From the NCBI GenBank assembly GCA_002366645.1, contig DFBM01000071.1, forward strand, positions 1 through 7,679: 7,679 nt of DNA. The letters run 5' to 3'. The notes below the pieces were generated by a model that made no database searches, was not told the DNA's origin, and saw only the letters and a list, made by a program, of their open reading frames with translations. This DNA comes from Rhodobacterales bacterium UBA3080. Its GTDB lineage: Bacteria > Pseudomonadota > Alphaproteobacteria > Rhodobacterales > Rhodobacteraceae. Below, one piece after another: positions 4,772 to 7,679 of this stretch (positions within the stretch are counted from its first letter, which is position 1; the number at the start of each line of letters is the position of its first letter). The position numbers were made by a program, and so were the translations under genes.

Positions 4772-4815
4772 GCGCCGCTGGAGTTCCCTGAATCGGGAGT
4801 CGGCGGCGCAGTTTT
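4772..4815 (+). other. Strong hairpin between rplO and secY
   Basis: GCGCCGCTG (4772-4780) pairs with CGGCGGCGC (4801-4809) over 9 bp with one G-U. After a 2-nt bulge, GTTCCC (4783-4788) pairs with GGGAGT (4795-4800) around a 6-nt loop. AGTTTT follows, and then immediately the secY SD (GGGAGGG, 4816-4822). The stem is terminator-grade but the U run is only four, so it could be a partial terminator lowering secY-adk relative to rplO, an mRNA-stability barrier, or a structure affecting secY initiation. Confidence 0.7.
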
Positions 4816-4830
4816 GGGAGGGCCATCCGA

Positions 4831-6183
4831 ATGGCATCGGCAGCAGAACAAATGGCAGCGAACCTCAGCTGGGGTTCATTTGGTAGAGCCAAAGAACTAC
4901 AGCAGCGCATCTTGTTCGCGCTTGGTTTATTGCTGGTTTACCGGTTGGGAACATACATCCCCGTTCCGGGTATCGACGCGACACAACTGCGGGAATTCTT
5001 TGAATCCACGCGTGGCGGTATCGGTGACATGCTGAACATGTTCACTGGTGGCGCGGTCAGCCGTATGGCGATCTTCTCGCTCGGCATTATGCCCTATATT
5101 TCGGCCTCGATTATTATCCAGCTTTTGACTTCGATGGTTCCACAGCTGGAAGCCTTGAAAAAAGAAGGCGAGCAGGGCCGCAAGAAAATCAATCAGTACA
5201 CGCGCTACGGCACCGTATTTCTGGCGATGTTCCAGTCTTATGCGCTGGCAGCCGGTCTTGAATCGCAAGGTCTTGCGTCCGATCCAGGTATGTTCTTCCG
5301 TGCGACCGTCATGATCACGCTGGTTGGCGGCACTATGTTCCTGATGTGGCTGGGCGAGCAAATCACCGCGCGCGGCATCGGCAACGGTATTTCGTTGATT
5401 ATTTTCGTCGGCATCGTTGCGGAACTTCCACGTGCGTTGGTGCAATTCTTCGAATCCGGCCGTTCCGGCGCGCTTAGCCCCGCTGTGATTATCGGTGTGA
5501 TGGTAATGGTTGTCGTCGTTATCGCCATCGTGGTGTTTGTCGAGCGCGCCTTGCGTAAGATTCACATCCAGTACCCGAAACGCCAAGTTGGTATGAAAGT
5601 TTATGGCGGCGAGAGCAGCCATCTTCCGGTTAAGCTAAACCCGGCTGGTGTGATCCCCGCAATTTTCGCTAGCTCGCTATTGCTGATGCCGACAACTGTC
5701 GCGACTTTCTCGGGCGCTGACGGCACCGGTATTGCCGCTACTATCGCCGCATATATGGGCCGCGGACAGCCGCTCTATATGCTGTTCTACGGTGCAATGG
5801 TTGTTTTCTTCACGTACTTCTACACCGCAAACGTTGCCTTCAAGACGGAAGATGTTGCTGACAACCTGAAAAAGCAGGGTGGCTTTGTTCCGGGTATTCG
5901 TCCGGGCGCCAAAACGGCGCAATATCTGGATTATGTGGTTGTTCGCTTGCTGGTGCTGGGCTCCGCCTATTTGACCGCGATCGTGTTGCTTCCGGAAGTC
6001 CTGATCTCGAAAACTGCAATTCCTTTCTACTTCGGCGGCACCTCGCTGTTGATTATTGTGTCCGTTACGATGGATACTATCACACAGGTTCAGTCCCATA
6101 TGCTGGCGCACCAGTATGAGGGGTTGATCGAGAAGTCGAAGTTGCGCGGTAAAAACCGCTCGAAGGCAAAAGGACGTCGTTAA
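4831..6183 (+). CDS. secY: Preprotein translocase channel subunit SecY
   Basis: This gene encodes a 450-residue inner-membrane protein, the pore of the SecYEG translocon that exports or inserts proteins with SecA or the ribosome. Ten hydrophobic segments can be placed near residues 26-44, 79-101, 124-143, 158-176, 186-206, 218-237, 272-291, 316-336, 370-388 and 398-418. Signature stretches include LGTYIPVPGIDA (39-50), the plug region (about 60-75), SLGIMPYISASIIIQLL (83-99), LGEQITARGIGNGIS (174-188), the cytosolic KRQVGMKVYGG loop (250-260), and DNLKKQGGFVPGIRPG (344-359). The tail is short and basic (KSKLRGKNRSKAKGRR). The ATG has a GGAGG SD 9 nt upstream. Its stop overlaps the adk start by 1 nt. 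The start codon could be Met8, but the SD favours Met1. Confidence 0.98.
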   Translation: MASAAEQMAANLSWGSFGRAKELQQRILFALGLLLVYRLGTYIPVPGIDATQLREFFESTRGGIGDMLNMFTGGAVSRMAIFSLGIMPYISASIIIQLLTSMVPQLEALKKEGEQGRKKINQYTRYGTVFLAMFQSYALAAGLESQGLASDPGMFFRATVMITLVGGTMFLMWLGEQITARGIGNGISLIIFVGIVAELPRALVQFFESGRSGALSPAVIIGVMVMVVVVIAIVVFVERALRKIHIQYPKRQVGMKVYGGESSHLPVKLNPAGVIPAIFASSLLLMPTTVATFSGADGTGIAATIAAYMGRGQPLYMLFYGAMVVFFTYFYTANVAFKTEDVADNLKKQGGFVPGIRPGAKTAQYLDYVVVRLLVLGSAYLTAIVLLPEVLISKTAIPFYFGGTSLLIIVSVTMDTITQVQSHMLAHQYEGLIEKSKLRGKNRSKAKGRR

Positions 6184-6830
6184 TGAATATCATTCTGCTT
6201 GGCCCACCGGGCGCTGGTAAGGGAACACAAGCGCATCGGTTAGTAGCCGAGCGCGGTATGGTTCAACTTTCGACGGGTGACATGTTGCGCGCTGCGCGGA
6301 CGTCCGGCACCGAAATGGGCAAGCAGGTTGCGGCTGTTATGGATCGCGGAGATCTCGTTACCGACGAAATCGTCATCGGCCTTATTGCCGAGCAACTGGA
6401 CAGCGACGCCGCCAACAACGGGTTCATCTTTGATGGTTTCCCCCGCACCTTAGGGCAGGCGGATGCTTTGGGCGAACTGCTCGAAAGCAAAGGGCAGACA
6501 TTGCACGCGGTTGTCGAGATGAAGGTTAACGATGACGCCTTGGTTTCGCGGATCACAGGTCGTTACACATGCGGCGACTGTGGTGCGGTTTACCACGACG
6601 AAACCCGTAAGCCGACCGTTGAAGGAATTTGCGATACTTGTGGCGGTTCCGAGTTTAAACGTCGTGCAGATGATAACGAAGAATCCCTTCGCACTCGCCT
6701 GATGAATTACTACCGTGATACCTCGCCTCTGATTGGCTATTACTACGCCAAAGGCCAGTTAAAGCGCATTGATGGCTTGGGGGAAATTGATGAAGTTGCA
6801 GCGCGCGTAAGCAACGCGCTCGACGCTTAG
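6183..6830 (+). CDS. adk: Adenylate kinase with a four-cysteine (zinc-type) LID
   Basis: This gene encodes a 215-residue long-form adenylate kinase that interconverts ATP + AMP and 2 ADP in the cytoplasm. The P-loop GPPGAGKGT is at residues 7-15, the AMP-site DGFPR at 84-88 and the conserved Arg123 in SRITGR. The LID carries Cys130, Cys133, Cys150 and Cys153 as two CxxC pairs, the metal-binding arrangement known from Gram-positive and some alphaproteobacterial (for example Paracoccus) enzymes; E. coli Adk lacks it. The ATG at 6183 shares its A with the secY TAA (TAATG), and AAGGA lies 8 nt upstream inside secY, so the two are translationally coupled. Gene order secY-adk-rpsM fits alphaproteobacteria. 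No clear terminator follows adk, so read-through into rpsM is possible. Confidence 0.97.
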   Translation: MNIILLGPPGAGKGTQAHRLVAERGMVQLSTGDMLRAARTSGTEMGKQVAAVMDRGDLVTDEIVIGLIAEQLDSDAANNGFIFDGFPRTLGQADALGELLESKGQTLHAVVEMKVNDDALVSRITGRYTCGDCGAVYHDETRKPTVEGICDTCGGSEFKRRADDNEESLRTRLMNYYRDTSPLIGYYYAKGQLKRIDGLGEIDEVAARVSNALDA

Positions 6831-6852
6831 AAATTAGCCTTGTAGATCGGGG

Positions 6853-6880
6853 TTGACGGTGCTGCGGATGCGCCTATAAT
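6853..6880 (+). promoter_or_regulatory. Near-consensus sigma-70 promoter of the alpha (rpsM) operon
   Basis: TTGACG (6853-6858, 5 of 6) and TATAAT (6875-6880, 6 of 6) are separated by 16 bp. Transcription should start near 6887, giving a leader of about 166 nt before rpsM. This is the strongest promoter in the window, as expected for rpsM-rpsK and the genes beyond. It starts just 22 nt after the adk stop. Confidence 0.85.
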
Positions 6881-6907
6881 TCGCGAACTTTCCGAGAGGA
6901 GAGTCGT

Positions 6908-6997
6908 TCGGTATTTCGATTCGGAATAACGGATGCTCGGCCCAACTACTGGGCAAAAAGGCCCGCCAGCCTAAACAAGGACGGTGGGCTTTAGTTG
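6908..6997 (+). promoter_or_regulatory. Structured rpsM leader: three hairpins with a possible pseudoknot
   Basis: Hairpin 1: TATTTC (6912-6917)/GGAATA (6923-6928), loop GATTC, extended by CG/CG (6909-6910 with 6930-6931) across a 1x1 mismatch. Hairpin 2: GCCC (6940-6943)/GGGC (6951-6954), loop AACTACT. Hairpin 3: AAGGCCCGCC (6958-6967)/GGTGGGCTTT (6983-6992), 10 bp with two G-U pairs, plus an inner CCT/AGG (6970-6972 with 6978-6980). The hairpin 2 loop AACTA (6944-6948) is complementary to TAGTT (6992-6996), just after hairpin 3, allowing a pseudoknot. In E. coli the alpha operon is repressed by S4 binding an mRNA pseudoknot; an analogous role here is inference. Hairpin 3 also resembles a weak terminator (CTTTAGTT). 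Confidence 0.5.
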
Positions 6998-7040
6998 TGA
7001 AAAAAGGTTCCGGTCCTACGGATCCGCAAACGAGAGAATT

Positions 7041-7045
7041 GGAGG
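7041..7045 (+). promoter_or_regulatory. Shine-Dalgarno fixing a TTG start for rpsM
   Basis: GGAGG is 7 nt upstream of TTG at 7053-7055. The next codons read ARIAGVNIP, the universal beginning of S13. No ATG or GTG lies at a suitable place between the SD and this conserved start. Confidence 0.88.
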
Positions 7046-7052
7046 CCGTTTT

Positions 7053-7421
7053 TTGGCACGTATTGCAGGGGTCAACATCCCCACACACAAACGGGTAGTA
7101 ATTGCCCTAACTTACATCCACGGTATCGGCGACACGTCGGCTCAGGCTATCTGCGAAGCAGTTGGCATTGAAGGCCCGCGTCGCGTTAACGAATTGTCCG
7201 ACGCGGAAGTTCTAGCTGTGCGCGAGCACATCGATGCGAACTATCAGGTTGAGGGTGATCGCCGCCGTGAAGTTCAGATGAACATCAAACGCCTGATGGA
7301 TCTTGGTTGCTATCGTGGCCTACGTCACCGTCGTGGCCTTCCTGTGCGTGGTCAGCGGACCAGCACCAACGCTCGCACCCGCAAAGGCCCCGCAAGGGCC
7401 ATTGCCGGTAAGAAGAAATAA
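7053..7421 (+). CDS. rpsM: 30S ribosomal protein S13 (TTG start)
   Basis: This gene encodes a 122-residue S13, standard length for alphaproteobacteria. It sits in the head of the small subunit, contacting 16S rRNA, S19 and the large subunit through intersubunit bridges. It begins (M)ARIAGVNIPTHKRVVIALTYIHGIG, has the helix-rich middle (LSDAEVLAVREHID), the conserved NIKRLMDLGCYRGLRHRRGLPVRGQRT block (about 83-109) and ends in a basic tail (ARTRKGPARAIAGKKK). The frame is open back to a GTG at 6984, but this lies inside a leader hairpin and encodes non-family residues. The initiator is TTG, which is unusual for a highly expressed gene and could hold down translation or take part in autoregulation. 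A strong promoter and a structured leader precede it. Confidence 0.96.
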   Translation: MARIAGVNIPTHKRVVIALTYIHGIGDTSAQAICEAVGIEGPRRVNELSDAEVLAVREHIDANYQVEGDRRREVQMNIKRLMDLGCYRGLRHRRGLPVRGQRTSTNARTRKGPARAIAGKKK

Positions 7422-7436
7422 GGGAGGGTTGATCTA

Positions 7437-7679
7437 ATGGCACGTGAAAAAACTCGTATGAAGAAAAAAGAACGTAAGAACATCTCGACTGGTGTTGCGC
7501 ACGTTAACTCTTCTTTCAATAACACAAAAATTCTTATTGCTGACGCACAGGGCAACGCGATTTCGTGGTCCTCCGCTGGTACTATGGGTTTCAAAGGCTC
7601 GCGTAAGTCTACACCTTACGCTGCGCAGATGGCTGCTGAAGATGCAGGCAAAAAAGCGCAAGAGCACGGCATGAAAACG
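7437..7679 (+). CDS. rpsK: 30S ribosomal protein S11, 5' part (runs off the window)
   Basis: The first 81 codons of S11 are present, out of about 129 usual. S11 lies on the platform of the small subunit near the 3' end of 16S rRNA and the mRNA exit. The sequence MAREKTRMKKKERKNISTGVAHVNSSFNNTKI is followed by the conserved AISWSSAGTMGFKGSRKSTPYAAQMAAEDA block (about residues 48-77). The SD GGGAGG (7422-7427) begins right at the rpsM stop, and the ATG follows 9 nt after it, so coupling with rpsM is likely. The reading frame is intact to the last base of the window. Order rpsM-rpsK is the standard alpha operon. Confidence 0.96.
   Translation, partial: MAREKTRMKKKERKNISTGVAHVNSSFNNTKILIADAQGNAISWSSAGTMGFKGSRKSTPYAAQMAAEDAGKKAQEHGMKT

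Noticed and set aside
3952..4851. 299-codon minus-strand frame across rplO
   Set aside because: Antisense to L15; cysteine/arginine-rich low-quality product.
4927..5622. 231-codon minus-strand frame across secY
   Set aside because: Antisense shadow of an unmistakable SecY gene.
6984..7052. GTG-initiated extension of S13 (MGFSCEKR...)
   Set aside because: The GTG is in the arm of a leader hairpin without an SD, and S13 proteins begin at ARIAGV.

Overview
This window is the distal spc operon and the start of the alpha (rpsM) operon of an alphaproteobacterium, most likely a marine Rhodobacterales/Rhodobacteraceae member. The basis is gene order (secY-adk-rpsM with no rpmJ between), the look of the S8, L6, S5, SecY and S13 proteins, and a zinc-type Adk. 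No species is claimed. GC is roughly 50-55% in the ribosomal genes (hand count 32/60 at 661-720).

Region 1 (1-2159): tail of rpsN, then rpsH, rplF, rplR, rpsE and rpmD, tightly packed with 10-12 nt gaps and good Shine-Dalgarno (SD) sequences. All are full length and read normally. Region 2 (2160-4239): an accessory block of about 2.08 kb that separates rpmD from rplO, two genes that are normally adjacent. It holds a strong intrinsic terminator, a DUF4202-family gene, a second terminator that looks like a diverged copy of the first, a convergent trypsin-like serine peptidase gene on the minus strand, and a gene-free stretch. That stretch contains a C-rich/G-poor tract, three exact-period 11-bp tandem repeats and a probable promoter for the downstream half-operon. 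Region 3 (4240-6830): rplO, a 132-nt gap with a strong hairpin directly upstream of the secY SD, then secY and adk, overlapping by 1 nt. Region 4 (6831-7679): a near-consensus sigma-70 promoter, a long structured leader, rpsM starting with TTG, and the 5' part of rpsK.

The ribosomal proteins, SecY and Adk form the usual translation/export module. The unusual feature is its physical and probably transcriptional division: terminators close the upstream half after rpmD, and rplO-secY-adk appears to rely on its own promoter. The alpha-operon leader has three consecutive hairpins and a possible pseudoknot, which makes it a candidate ribosomal-protein autoregulatory site. I see no mobile-element genes, CRISPR array, tRNA or rRNA. 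No undescribed multi-gene system can be demonstrated; the accessory insert and the alpha leader are the parts most worth following up.
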